From NCBI GenBank assembly GCA_016286385.1, contig JAEESO010000014.1, positions 1 through 64,000 of the forward strand: a stretch of DNA of 64,000 bases, written 5' to 3'. Origin of the DNA: Bacteroidales bacterium. GTDB taxonomy: Bacteria > Bacteroidota > Bacteroidia > Bacteroidales > UBA932. The notes under the pieces were generated by a model, which saw nothing but the letters and a program-made list of their open reading frames with translations, was not told the origin of the DNA and searched no databases. Numbering within the stretch: position 1 is the first letter of the stretch; each line of letters begins with the position of its first letter. The translations under genes were made by a program, and so were the position numbers. Below are positions 19,273-29,281 of the stretch, piece by piece.

Positions 19273-20342
19273 GCCTGAAAGAGCGCATAATGCAGGAAGG
19301 CATTACCTTCGACGATGTCCTCCTTGTCCCCGCATACTCCGAGGTCCTTCCCCGCGAGGTGTCCCTTAAGGGCCGATTCTCCCGTAATATCGGCCTTGAA
19401 AGCCCATTTGCATCGGCCGCCATGGACACCGTTACGGAGGCCCGGATGGCAATTGCAATGGCACGGAAGGGCGGAATAGGCGTAATCCATAAGAATATGC
19501 CCGCCGCCAGACAGGCGGAGGAAGTTGCCAAGGTGAAGGCGGAAGGCCTGAAGGTTGCCGCAGGAGTTGGCATAACGGCCGATTCCCTTGAGCGCGTCGA
19601 GGCCCTTGTTAAGGCCGGCGTGGATGCCGTTGTCCTGGACTCGGCCCACGGCCACTCAAAAGGCGTCCTGGATGCCCTGAAGGCCATAAAGGCTGCTTTC
19701 CCCGCCCTTGACGTGGTGGTTGGAAACATTGCCACGGCAGCCGCAGCCAGGGATCTCATTGCCGCGGGTGCGGACGGCCTCAAGGTTGGAATCGGCCCTG
19801 GAAGCATCTGCACCACCCGCATTGTTGCCGGCGTGGGCATGCCCCAGCTTACCGCCATTGCCGATGTTGCCGAAGTTGCCGGGGACATCCCCGTCATCGC
19901 CGACGGCGGCCTCCGCTATTCCGGAGACGTGGTTAAGGCCCTTGCCGCAGGCGCATCCTGCGTGATGTGCGGCAGTATGTTCGCCGGCACTGACGAAGCC
20001 CCCGGAGACATTGTGGAGGTGGACGGCGTGAAGATGAAAGGATATCGCGGAATGGGCTCCATAGATGCCATGGAAGCGGGAAGCGCAGACCGCTACTTCC
20101 AGAAAGGGGCCAAGAAACTGGTCCCGGAAGGCGTTGTGGCCCGTGTTCCTTACAAGGGTTCCGTTGAGGACGTAATCTTCCAGTTGGAGGGCGGCCTCCG
20201 CTCAGGAATGGGCTACTGCGGCGCCAGGGACCTTGAGGCCCTTCACAAAGCCCAGTTTGTGAAGATAAGCCCCGCCACCGTGAAGGAAAACCATCCGCAC
20301 GACGTCTCTATTGCCAAGAAAGCACCAAATTACAATGGATAA
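19269..20342 (+). CDS. guaB: IMP dehydrogenase lacking the CBS (Bateman) domains
   Basis: [55 protein letters not shown]; 357 aa with direct join [18 protein letters not shown]. Confidence 0.95.
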   Translation: MSLKERIMQEGITFDDVLLVPAYSEVLPREVSLKGRFSRNIGLESPFASAAMDTVTEARMAIAMARKGGIGVIHKNMPAARQAEEVAKVKAEGLKVAAGVGITADSLERVEALVKAGVDAVVLDSAHGHSKGVLDALKAIKAAFPALDVVVGNIATAAAARDLIAAGADGLKVGIGPGSICTTRIVAGVGMPQLTAIADVAEVAGDIPVIADGGLRYSGDVVKALAAGASCVMCGSMFAGTDEAPGDIVEVDGVKMKGYRGMGSIDAMEAGSADRYFQKGAKKLVPEGVVARVPYKGSVEDVIFQLEGGLRSGMGYCGARDLEALHKAQFVKISPATVKENHPHDVSIAKKAPNYNG

Positions 20343-21912
20343 AATTATCATTCTGGATTTTGGCTCCCAGGTAACGCAGCTGATAGGCCGCCGCCTGAGG
20401 GAGCTGAACGTCTATTGTGAAATATACCCATACAATAAAGTTCCCGCACTGGACGGGGACGTAAAAGGCGTTATCCTTTCCGGAAGCCCCTGCTCCGTGA
20501 GAGACGCCAATGCCCCGCAGGTGGACCTTTCCCTTTTCCGTGGCCGTATTCCGCTTCTTGGAATATGCTATGGGGCCCAGTACCTGGCCTGGAAGTGCGG
20601 CGGAAAGGTGGATGCCTCTGACACCCGCGAATACGGCCGGGCCATCCTGAAATTTGTTGCCGAGTCTCCCCTTTTTGAAGGCGTGAGTAAGGAGACGGAG
20701 GTGTGGATGTCTCATGGAGACAGTATATCGGCCCTCCCTGAAGGCTCCTCTGTAATAGCCTCTACGGAGGATGTCTGCAACGCCGCTTATCAGTTTGAAG
20801 GGGAGCCCACTTTCGCCGTCCAGTTCCATCCTGAGGTTTACCACACCGTGGAAGGCGCCCGCATTCTATCCAACTTTGCGCTTGGGATATGCGGCTGCAA
20901 GGGAGACTGGACCCCGGATTCCTTCATTTCCACAACGGTGGAAGCCCTGAGAGGGAAAATCGGCCGTGACAACGTTATCCTCGGCCTCAGCGGCGGAGTG
21001 GATTCAACCGTTGCCGCCGTCCTTCTGAACAAGGCTATAGGCAGCCGGCTCACCTGCATTTTTGTGAACAACGGCCTTCTGAGAAAGAACGAATTCACAA
21101 GCGTCCTTGCCTCCTATAAGGAGATGGGACTCAATGTGATTGGGGCCGATGCATCCGAAAGTTTCCTCAGCGCCCTAAGAGGCCTTACGGACCCGGAGGC
21201 TAAGCGCAAGGCCATAGGCCGTCTCTTTGTGGAAACCTTTGAGAAATACGCCGCCGGGGTTGGAAATGCCCGCTGGCTGGCCCAGGGCACCATTTATCCG
21301 GACATTATAGAGAGCGCCGGCATCCCCGGAATCGCTTCCAAAATCAAGAGCCACCACAACGTTGGCGGCTTGCCGGAGAAGATGAACCTGAAGGTGGTGG
21401 AGCCTCTCAGTATGCTGTTTAAGGACGAGGTCCGCCGGGTTGGCCGTGCCCTTGGCGTACCCCCGGAGCTCATAAACAGGCATCCTTTCCCCGGCCCGTC
21501 CCTTGCCATCCGCATAATAGGGGAGGTTACGGAGGAAAAACTCTCCGTCCTCAGAGAGGCCGATGATATTTTCATAAGCGGCCTACGCGGCTATGACTGC
21601 ACTGGAATGGGGTATCCATCGGCCGCAAATCCAGCAGAAATGGCTACCAACCTCTATGACGCAATCTGGCAGGCCGGAGTCATCCTTCTTCCGGTAAAGA
21701 GTGTGGGCGTAATGGGCGACGAACGTACCTACGAGAATCCCGTGGCCCTTAGGGCCGTGATCTCCACAGACGCAATGACAGCGGACTGGTTCCCTCTTCC
21801 ATACGACTTCCTCCGTGATGTTTCCAACCAGATTATCCGGAAGGTGCGCGGGGTAAACAGGGTGGTCTATGACATCTCTTCCAAGCCGCCGGCAACCATT
21901 GAATGGGAGTAA
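20335..21912 (+). CDS. guaA: GMP synthase (glutamine-hydrolysing)
   Basis: GATase [17 protein letters not shown]-loop [16 protein letters not shown]-terminal [19 protein letters not shown]; start overlaps the guaB stop. Confidence 0.96.
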   Translation: MDKIIILDFGSQVTQLIGRRLRELNVYCEIYPYNKVPALDGDVKGVILSGSPCSVRDANAPQVDLSLFRGRIPLLGICYGAQYLAWKCGGKVDASDTREYGRAILKFVAESPLFEGVSKETEVWMSHGDSISALPEGSSVIASTEDVCNAAYQFEGEPTFAVQFHPEVYHTVEGARILSNFALGICGCKGDWTPDSFISTTVEALRGKIGRDNVILGLSGGVDSTVAAVLLNKAIGSRLTCIFVNNGLLRKNEFTSVLASYKEMGLNVIGADASESFLSALRGLTDPEAKRKAIGRLFVETFEKYAAGVGNARWLAQGTIYPDIIESAGIPGIASKIKSHHNVGGLPEKMNLKVVEPLSMLFKDEVRRVGRALGVPPELINRHPFPGPSLAIRIIGEVTEEKLSVLREADDIFISGLRGYDCTGMGYPSAANPAEMATNLYDAIWQAGVILLPVKSVGVMGDERTYENPVALRAVISTDAMTADWFPLPYDFLRDVSNQIIRKVRGVNRVVYDISSKPPATIEWE

Positions 21913-21937
21913 CAAGATAAGATTTGCAATTTCCAGT

Positions 21938-23536
21938 ATGGACACAAAATACATTTTTGTAACTGGCGGTGTGGCATCTTCCCTTGGAAAGGGGATTATT
22001 GCCGCATCCCTTGCCAAACTCCTGCAGGCAAGGGGATTACGCGTTACTATCCAGAAATTTGACCCGTATCTCAATATAGATCCCGGCACCCTCAATCCCT
22101 ATGAGCACGGGGAGTGTTATGTGACGGAGGACGGGGCCGAGACAGACCTTGACCTTGGCCACTACGAGCGTTTCCTTGGCATTCACACGTCCCAGGCCAA
22201 CAACGTTACTACGGGAAGGATATACAACACGGTAATAACGCGTGAACGCGAAGGCGCCTATCTTGGAAAAACAGTCCAGATTGTGCCCCATATAACGGAT
22301 GAGATCAAGCGCAGGATGCTTCTGCTTGGCCAAACCGGCAACTATGACATTGTGATCACAGAGGTTGGTGGCACCGTTGGCGATATGGAAAGCCAGCCTT
22401 TTGTGGAGGCCATGCGCCAGCTCCAGTGGGAACTGCCGGAAGAGGATTTCCTGAGCATTCATCTTACCCTGATTCCTTACCTCAAGGCCGCACGGGAACT
22501 TAAGACCAAGCCCACACAGCATTCTGTGCAGGAACTCCAGTCCCAGGGTGTGCATCCGGACATAATCGTGTGCCGGACTGAAAAGGAACTTACGCCGGAA
22601 CTGCGCCGCAAGATAGCTCTTTTCTGCAACGTCAAGCCCGGCCACGTAATTGAGTCAATGGACGCCTGGAGCATATACCAGGTCCCTTTCAACATGGAGG
22701 CCGAGCATCTTGACGCCCTTGTTGTGAATAAACTTGAAATCCCGGGCCTTCCTGAGCCTGACCTTTCAGGCCTTAAGGCCTTCCTGGAAAGGCTGAAGAA
22801 TCCCCAGAGGGAAGTGGACATTGCCCTTGTGGGGAAATACGTGGAGCTTCAGGATGCGTACAAGAGCATCCAGGAAAGCTTTATACACGCAGGAGCGGCC
22901 AATCACTGCAAGGTAAACGTTCACTGCATCCATTCCGAGCACCTTGACCCTTCCAATGTGGATGAGGTCCTGGGCCTTATGAAAGGCATCCTGGTTGCCC
23001 CCGGATTCGGTTCTCGCGGCCTGGAAGGGAAGATATGTGCGGCGAAATACGCCAGGGAGCACGGGGTTCCCTTCTTTGGGATTTGCCTTGGCATGCAGAT
23101 GGCGGTTGTTGAGTTTGCCCGCAATGTGCTTGGCTGGGCCGATGCCGCCTCTACGGAAGACAACCCCGGTACGTCATATCCGGTAATAGATATGATGGAG
23201 GAGCAGAAAAAACTAACTATGAAAGGCGGAACTATGCGCCTTGGGGCATATCCCTGCCACATAAAGGAAGGGACGCTTGCGCATAGGATATATGGGGCCG
23301 ATGATATTTCCGAGCGTCACCGCCACCGTTATGAATTCAACAATAAATACCGTCAGGCCTTTGAAGATGCCGGAATGGTGGTGAGCGGGGTGAATCCGGA
23401 TCATAACCTGGTGGAAATAGTTGAAATCCCGTCACATCCGTTCTTTGTGGCCGTTCAGTTCCATCCGGAGCTCAAAAGTACGCCGGAAGTCCCCCAGCCC
23501 ATTTTTGTGGAGTTTGTGCACGCGGCTTTGCAATAG
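21938..23536 (+). CDS. pyrG: CTP synthase
   Basis: KYIFVTGGVASSLGKGIIAASLAKLL, DPYLNIDPGTLNPYEHGE, GATase FFGICLGMQ. Confidence 0.97.
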   Translation: MDTKYIFVTGGVASSLGKGIIAASLAKLLQARGLRVTIQKFDPYLNIDPGTLNPYEHGECYVTEDGAETDLDLGHYERFLGIHTSQANNVTTGRIYNTVITREREGAYLGKTVQIVPHITDEIKRRMLLLGQTGNYDIVITEVGGTVGDMESQPFVEAMRQLQWELPEEDFLSIHLTLIPYLKAARELKTKPTQHSVQELQSQGVHPDIIVCRTEKELTPELRRKIALFCNVKPGHVIESMDAWSIYQVPFNMEAEHLDALVVNKLEIPGLPEPDLSGLKAFLERLKNPQREVDIALVGKYVELQDAYKSIQESFIHAGAANHCKVNVHCIHSEHLDPSNVDEVLGLMKGILVAPGFGSRGLEGKICAAKYAREHGVPFFGICLGMQMAVVEFARNVLGWADAASTEDNPGTSYPVIDMMEEQKKLTMKGGTMRLGAYPCHIKEGTLAHRIYGADDISERHRHRYEFNNKYRQAFEDAGMVVSGVNPDHNLVEIVEIPSHPFFVAVQFHPELKSTPEVPQPIFVEFVHAALQ

Positions 23537-23550
23537 TGTGGTATTCTGAT

Positions 23551-23558
23551 TATCTTTG
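23551..23558 (+). promoter_or_regulatory. -7 element TATCTTTG with TTTG at 23527-23530
   Basis: 20-bp spacing; ATG of the AraC regulator begins 5 nt downstream. Confidence 0.5.
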
Positions 23559-23563
23559 TGTAA

Positions 23564-24610
23564 ATGTACTCTCTGGCCACCACAATGCCGTTCATGGTGT
23601 GTCTTGTATGGACCGCCATCCTTCTTTTCCAGATAAGGAAGGCAGACCGCGCGCACATTGCGCTGGCGGTCTTCGGCATTGTGACTGCGGCCCTGTATTT
23701 CTGCCACTATCTCCATTTTAACGGCCTCCAGAGCCGTTTTTCAGAGAGTCTATACTACCTTTGCAATCTCTCCGTATACCCTCTCTATGCCCTCTATGTG
23801 AAGTGCCTTACCGGAAAGAGCGTACCCCGGGCTTGGTCATATCTCTGGTGGTTTATACCGGCAGTGGCGGTATTTATCTGTTCCCTTGCCGGGTGGCTGC
23901 AGGGTATAGGCGGTGCCCAGATGGCCGCCCAAGCCCTGTTCCCGGTTGTCACCATATACTCCAGCATCATAGCGGCGCGTGACCTTTTCCGGTTCCGTCT
24001 CAGCGTAAATAACTTCTACTCAAACCCGGAGGAAAAGCGCCTGGACCCTCTTTTCATACTTCTCCTCCTTCTTGTTGTCACGGCTATGATGTCCTTCACA
24101 GTGAATCTCCTTGGCCGTGACCACTTCATGGGCTCCTGGGAACTTATTATTCCCTCGGTGGCGTTCTCGGCCCTCCTTTTCTCTATATTCTTTTTTGGGA
24201 ACAAGACGGAATTTCCGGCCGATGAAGTAAGGGTTGAGGAGTTTGCAGAGGGCTTTTCAGACTCTGACGACCGGTCACGGGCAGCCCTTATGGAAAAGAT
24301 CCGGACACAAATGCAGGCGCAGCAGCTTTTCCGTTCCAAGGGGCTTACGGTTGCCGATCTGGCAGAGGCGGTGGGCTCCAACAGAACCTATGTATCGGCC
24401 TGTATAAACCAGCTTGCAAAGCAGTCCTTCTCTGACTACGTGAACAGCTGGCGCATACGTTATGCCCGCCTTCTCATGGAGGAAAAGCCCCCGCTTTCCA
24501 TTACGGAAGTGGCCGACAGATCCGGTTTCTCTGACCGCGTGTCCTTCTACCGGAGTTTCAAGAAAATCACCGGGATGAGCCCGTCTGAGTGGATGGAACA
24601 CAAGGGATAA
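23564..24610 (+). CDS. membrane-anchored AraC-family transcriptional regulator
   Basis: N-terminal TM segments; C-terminal LTVADLAEAVGSNRTYVSACINQ...ITEVADRSGFSDRVSFYRSFKKITGMSPSEW. Confidence 0.88.
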   Translation: MYSLATTMPFMVCLVWTAILLFQIRKADRAHIALAVFGIVTAALYFCHYLHFNGLQSRFSESLYYLCNLSVYPLYALYVKCLTGKSVPRAWSYLWWFIPAVAVFICSLAGWLQGIGGAQMAAQALFPVVTIYSSIIAARDLFRFRLSVNNFYSNPEEKRLDPLFILLLLLVVTAMMSFTVNLLGRDHFMGSWELIIPSVAFSALLFSIFFFGNKTEFPADEVRVEEFAEGFSDSDDRSRAALMEKIRTQMQAQQLFRSKGLTVADLAEAVGSNRTYVSACINQLAKQSFSDYVNSWRIRYARLLMEEKPPLSITEVADRSGFSDRVSFYRSFKKITGMSPSEWMEHKG

Positions 24611-24725
24611 GGCTCCTTTTTACGATTTGCAACATAGTTTTTACGAACGGTAACGCGTGTATGTTGCACACGCGGGTGTGGTTGTCTATCTTTGTGTTGC
24701 TTGTAAGACAAACCACATTCAACAT

Positions 24726-25478
24726 ATGAAAAAACTGTTCGTTCTCTTTTGCTTCACCGCTTTGGCGTGGGCCTGCGGTAATGACAAACCGGCAGAGCTT
24801 TACGTCCCCAAAAACACGGTGGAGTTTGCGGGCAACGCTTTCACATCCTTCTCCCTTGGCGCAGATGTAAAACTCTACACGTCCCAGAATCCTGACGCAT
24901 CCAAGGAATGGACAGTCCAGGCCGTAATCCCTGTCCGCAAGGAAGTGAAAGGGACAATTGACGGCCTCAGCATAAACCTTGTTCCGCTTGATGAGCGCGG
25001 AATCCGTATCCGTGACGGTTTTGTACTTGAGGGAGAGGATCTTGCAAACCTAGTCCCCGTGTACAATTCGGCCGATAATATTGAGCGCACAATAGTGTTC
25101 TCGGTGGCGCAGGATGGCGTCAAGAAGTATTTCACAAAGAAGGAAGCGGAAAAGCTCCTTGCCAATACCAAGGGCGTGAGGATGGACTTCAACGTGTCTT
25201 CCGGTAATGGCACCGCCGCTGTGGCTGAACAGCCCAAGCAGGAAAACCCCAACACACTTGACGCCCTTTGCAAGAAGTACGGCGTGTATGGCCTCCTGGG
25301 CCAGTATGAGGCCGCTCTCCGCAACGACAACAGCCGCCGCGCAAAACAGATCGAAGACCAGCTCTGGTCCATTGAAAAGCGGGTGAAGAACGACGGAAGC
25401 GTTCCGTCCTGGCTCCGTGACCGCTTTGTGGAGTACATTGAGGACCGCGAAGACCAAATTGAAGACCGCTACGATTGA
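24726..25478 (+). CDS. lipoprotein of unknown family (paralogue 1)
   Basis: MKKLFVLFCFTALAWACGND lipobox; shares ELYVPKNTVEFAG-FTSFSLGADVKLY-VRKE with the next gene. Confidence 0.7.
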   Translation: MKKLFVLFCFTALAWACGNDKPAELYVPKNTVEFAGNAFTSFSLGADVKLYTSQNPDASKEWTVQAVIPVRKEVKGTIDGLSINLVPLDERGIRIRDGFVLEGEDLANLVPVYNSADNIERTIVFSVAQDGVKKYFTKKEAEKLLANTKGVRMDFNVSSGNGTAAVAEQPKQENPNTLDALCKKYGVYGLLGQYEAALRNDNSRRAKQIEDQLWSIEKRVKNDGSVPSWLRDRFVEYIEDREDQIEDRYD

Positions 25479-25486
25479 TCCAAGGT

Positions 25487-26224
25487 ATGAAAAAGCTTAT
25501 CCTTGTGGCCTTATCGGCCCTGGCGCTTTACTCCTGCGCAAAAAAACCTGTTGAGATCTTCGTCCCCAAAGGCCAGATGGAATTTGCCGGCAGCGGATTC
25601 GATTCCTTCTCTCCCGGGGCCGATGTCCGTGTGTATATGTCCCCGGACCAGGATAATCCCAAGCTATGGAACATCCAGGCCGTGGTCCCTGTACGCAAGG
25701 AAACGGAGGCTGTAATATCGGCCCTGGATATGGAACTAACGCTTCTTGATGAGAACGGTCTCCGCGTCCGTGATTCCTTCTCCCTGCAGGCAGAGGAGAT
25801 GGAGAATCTGGTGCCGGTTTTCAATAGCGCACCCTCTGTTGAAAAGGCCGTTGTCTTCTCCGTGCCGGAGGTGGACGGAGGTAAAAAGCGTTTCCCCTAC
25901 AAACAGGCCAAGTCCATGATAGAGGCTACAAAGGGAGCACGCCTAAGCATTAACTCGGAGACTTTTGTGGAGGAAGAAACAAAGCCGGAGGATATTCCCT
26001 ATACCCTTCCCTGGCTTTGCAAGCGCACCGGAGTGAACGGCCTTCTCAATCAGTACAGGAGCGCCGTGAATAAAAAGGACCTCCGCAAGGCCGGACAGAT
26101 TGAAGCTAAGATCTACCAGATCGAGAAAGATGTAAAGAAAAATGATAATTATCCAGAAAACCTCCGCAAGCGCTTTTTAAGCTACGTGGAGAACAAGATT
26201 GAGGATATAGACGACAAATATTAG
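25487..26224 (+). CDS. lipoprotein of unknown family (paralogue 2)
   Basis: MKKLILVALSALALYSCAKK lipobox; EIFVPKGQMEFAG-FDSFSPGADVRVYMS-VRKE. Confidence 0.7.
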   Translation: MKKLILVALSALALYSCAKKPVEIFVPKGQMEFAGSGFDSFSPGADVRVYMSPDQDNPKLWNIQAVVPVRKETEAVISALDMELTLLDENGLRVRDSFSLQAEEMENLVPVFNSAPSVEKAVVFSVPEVDGGKKRFPYKQAKSMIEATKGARLSINSETFVEEETKPEDIPYTLPWLCKRTGVNGLLNQYRSAVNKKDLRKAGQIEAKIYQIEKDVKKNDNYPENLRKRFLSYVENKIEDIDDKY

Positions 26225-26260
26225 AAACCAATATAAACAAATCAACTTAAAACAACCATT

Positions 26261-26977
26261 ATGAAAAAAATCATCTTTGCAGCTGCAGCTGCTCTTATGA
26301 TGCTCATCGGCACCAAGGCAAACGCCCAGCTTTATTTTGGCGGTTCCGTAGCTTTCTCCACCACCACATGGAATGACGGTCAGAATCAGGCCAACTCCAT
26401 CACCAGCGGTACTTCCTTCAAGTTCATGCCTGAGGTTGGTTTCCGTATCAACGACCGTATGGCAGTTGGTGGCACCGTGGGTTACATGCACGGTCTTGCC
26501 GCTCTCGGTTCACTCAACCCTAACGACTACAAGGGCATGCTCCTTGCCGCAGCCGGTATGCGTGGCGACCAGCTTTCCGCTACCAATGCAAATGGTCAGA
26601 ACCTCGGCGGACAGAGGGTAGACGGTATCCGCTTTGCTCCTTATTTCCGTTTCTCCATCGTCAACTCCCGTCGTTTTGATCTGTTTGTAGACGGTGTTAT
26701 CGGCTATAGCTCCATCACCACCCAGAATCTTAATGCTCAGAACGCATGGGTAGAAGGTCCCAAGTATGGTCTCCTTGAGATTGGTGCACGTCCTGGCTTC
26801 CTTGTGAAGTTTGACGGCCACTTCTCAATCATGGCCCATATCGGCAGCCTGGGTTATCAGAACATCTCCAACACCCGTATCAACCCCGACAATTCAAGGA
26901 CCACTTCCAATATCGGCCGTTTTGGTCTTGACGTAGACTCCGCCAACATCATGCTTGGCTTCATCTTCAGCCTGTAA
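26261..26977 (+). CDS. outer-membrane beta-barrel protein
   Basis: Signal peptide ...LMMLIGTKANAQLYFGGSVAFSTTTW; terminal MLGFIFSL. Confidence 0.75.
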   Translation: MKKIIFAAAAALMMLIGTKANAQLYFGGSVAFSTTTWNDGQNQANSITSGTSFKFMPEVGFRINDRMAVGGTVGYMHGLAALGSLNPNDYKGMLLAAAGMRGDQLSATNANGQNLGGQRVDGIRFAPYFRFSIVNSRRFDLFVDGVIGYSSITTQNLNAQNAWVEGPKYGLLEIGARPGFLVKFDGHFSIMAHIGSLGYQNISNTRINPDNSRTTSNIGRFGLDVDSANIMLGFIFSL

Positions 26978-27007
26978 TCTAATTAACAGATTCTTAGTTA
27001 ATTACGC

Positions 27008-27043
27008 AAAGTCGGGTGCACCTTGAGGTGCACCCGACTTTTG
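27008..27043. terminator. bidirectional intrinsic terminator
   Basis: Perfect 15-bp stem AAAGTCGGGTGCACC-TTGA-GGTGCACCCGACTTT followed by T, between convergent genes. Confidence 0.92.
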
Positions 27044-27070
27044 TTAAACGCCTCAGTGTCAGCGCTTTGC

Positions 27071-27817
27071 TTAGCAGTACATTCCGCCGTTTACGGCAAT
27101 GACCTGACCGGTGACATAGGAGGAGAGATCGGAGGCCAGATACAGGGCGGTGTTGGCTATCTCTTCCACGGTTGCGCCGCGTTTGAGGGGGATAAGCTTG
27201 ATGAATTCATCCTTTACTGCCTGGGGCAGGACCTCCGTCATCTCCGTGATGACATAGCCGGGAGCAATGGCGTTTGCGCGTACGCCGCGGGGCCCCATCT
27301 CCTTTGCAACGGACTTTGCCATGGCAATGAGGCCGGCTTTTGAGGCCGAATAATTCACCTGGCCGGGATTGCCGGTCTGGCCGGCGATGGATGCCATATT
27401 GATGATGCTTCCGCCCTTCTGGCGTGCCATGATGGGCACAACGGCATGAAGGAAATTGAAGGCGCTCTTCATATTCACATCTATGACGGCGTCCCACTGG
27501 GCCTCACTCATACGCATCACAAGGCCGTCTTTGGTGATTCCAGCGTTGTTTACAAGGATATCCACGCGGCCGAATTCCTTCTCTATCTCTGCCACAACCT
27601 CCTGCGTGGCCTCGAAATCGGCCGCATTTGAGGCGTAGGCCTTGACCTTTACGCCAAGTGATTCAAGTTCTTTTACGGTTTCCTCCGCGGCCTCGTTGAT
27701 GACAAGGTCCGTGAATGCTATACTAGCCCCTTCAGAGGCGAATTTGAGGGCAATGGCCTTGCCAATGCCGCGTGCGGCGCCCGTTACCAGGGCAACTTTT
27801 CCGTTTAACAGTCCCAT
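27071..27817 (-). CDS. fabG: 3-oxoacyl-[acyl-carrier-protein] reductase (SDR)
   Basis: VTGAARGIGKAIA, NNAG, YSASKAGLIAMAKSVAKE, APGYVITEMTE. Confidence 0.93.
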   Translation of the reverse strand: MGLLNGKVALVTGAARGIGKAIALKFASEGASIAFTDLVINEAAEETVKELESLGVKVKAYASNAADFEATQEVVAEIEKEFGRVDILVNNAGITKDGLVMRMSEAQWDAVIDVNMKSAFNFLHAVVPIMARQKGGSIINMASIAGQTGNPGQVNYSASKAGLIAMAKSVAKEMGPRGVRANAIAPGYVITEMTEVLPQAVKDEFIKLIPLKRGATVEEIANTALYLASDLSSYVTGQVIAVNGGMYC

Positions 27818-27826
27818 AGTACTCTT

Positions 27827-27852
27827 GTCATTCCCGGCACAGACCGGGAATC
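27827..27852. repeat. dispersed intergenic palindrome GTCATTCCCGGC-N-CCGGGAATC, copy 1
   Basis: ATTCCCGG/CCGGGAAT arms; matching element in reverse orientation at 47874-47898. Confidence 0.7.
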
Positions 27853-27856
27853 TCTA

Positions 27857-29281
27857 TTATTTATGTTTTTTACCTTTTTCTATGGCCGATACAACCGTGA
27901 TGGCCAGTGAACCCAGTACGCCTGCGGCAAGCGATCCAAGGAGCACGGCAATCTTGCCGGCGTCCCTCAGATGCTGGGTAAGTTCCGGGGTGATATTGGC
28001 CCCGCCAAAAGACAGGGTGTCCACAAAGATGGACATTGTAAATCCTATACCGCCAAGGCAGGCTACGGCAAAAAGCATGGGCCAGGATGCCTTGGAAGGC
28101 ATTGCGCCAACCTTGAATTTGATTGCAAGCCATGAGGCAAGGGTTATGCCGATAGGTTTTCCAAGCAGCAGTCCCAGGAATATTCCAAGGCCCACTCCGC
28201 CAAGGGCGGGGTTCCACTGGAACACGTTGAAGTAGGAGATGTCCGTTATTTCAACACCGGCATTTGCAAGGGCGAAGACCGGCATAATGAAGAAATTCAC
28301 GACCGGATTAAGCCTGTGCTCAAGCCTGTAGGACGGGGGTATGGTTCTCTTGGTGAGGCCGCTGAGGTGCCTGAGGTAGTACCTCTGGGGGCCGTTGGGG
28401 AAGGATTCGGATGTGTGTACTTCCTCGCTTTCCACAAGGCCTTCGTAGAGGATCTTTGCCCTGCGGTGGAATTTTGCCTTGTTGTAGCGTGCGTCCATGG
28501 GGATGAGGAGGGCAATCACAACACCGGTCATGGTGGCGTGGATGCCGCTGTAGTAGAACAGGAACCACACTATGATTGCGGGCACAATGTAGTAGGCGAT
28601 GCGCTTTTCTCCAAGTTTCTTCTCAAGGAACACGAAGAGGATGACAACCAGGGCAATGAACAGCAAAGGAAGATTGATATGCCCTCCGTAGAAGAAGGCC
28701 ACCACAAGTATGGCTATGAGGTCATCGGCAATGGCAAGTGCCGTGAGGAACACCTTCAGTGATACCGGGACCTTGTCTCCAAGGATGGACAGAATGCCGA
28801 TAGCAAAGGCGATATCTGTTGCCGTAGGGATGCCCCAGCCGGAAGCGGCGGCTGTGCCGTGGTTCACAATGGCGTAAATGGTTGCAGGTACAATTACTCC
28901 GCCAAAAGCCGCAATCACGGGGAGGATGGCTTTCTTGAAGGAGGAAAGTTCCCCGCACACAACCTCGCGCTTGATTTCAAGGCCCACGGTGAAGAAGAAG
29001 ATCACCATGAGGATGTCGTTGATGAACTTCTCCATGGTCATTCCGTGCGGGAAGTACCAGTCCAGAAGGCCGTCCGGGGACGCCACATGGATGGTAAGCT
29101 CCGTGTGCAGGAATCCGTGGTACAGGTGTTTTGTGAAAGGGAGATTTGCCAGGAGCATTGCAATCACCACGCATCCAAGCAGGATAACGCCGTTTGCCCA
29201 GGGCTGTTTTCTGAAGCTTTCCTGTGAAATCTTGAAGTTACGGACTTCTTTGTTCCACCAGTGAATAGGAATTAGTGCCAT
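27857..29281 (-). CDS. nhaA: Na+/H+ antiporter NhaA
   Basis: IKREVVCGELSSFKKAILPVIAAFGGVIVPA, GWGIPTATDIAFAIGILSILG, ALAIADDLIAILVVAFFY. Confidence 0.95.
   Translation of the reverse strand: MALIPIHWWNKEVRNFKISQESFRKQPWANGVILLGCVVIAMLLANLPFTKHLYHGFLHTELTIHVASPDGLLDWYFPHGMTMEKFINDILMVIFFFTVGLEIKREVVCGELSSFKKAILPVIAAFGGVIVPATIYAIVNHGTAAASGWGIPTATDIAFAIGILSILGDKVPVSLKVFLTALAIADDLIAILVVAFFYGGHINLPLLFIALVVILFVFLEKKLGEKRIAYYIVPAIIVWFLFYYSGIHATMTGVVIALLIPMDARYNKAKFHRRAKILYEGLVESEEVHTSESFPNGPQRYYLRHLSGLTKRTIPPSYRLEHRLNPVVNFFIMPVFALANAGVEITDISYFNVFQWNPALGGVGLGIFLGLLLGKPIGITLASWLAIKFKVGAMPSKASWPMLFAVACLGGIGFTMSIFVDTLSFGGANITPELTQHLRDAGKIAVLLGSLAAGVLGSLAITVVSAIEKGKKHK

Noticed and set aside
19269-20342. 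guaB truncated by frameshift or assembly error
   Set aside because: The ORF is continuous, has both N- and C-terminal catalytic motifs, and joins cleanly where the CBS insert would be.
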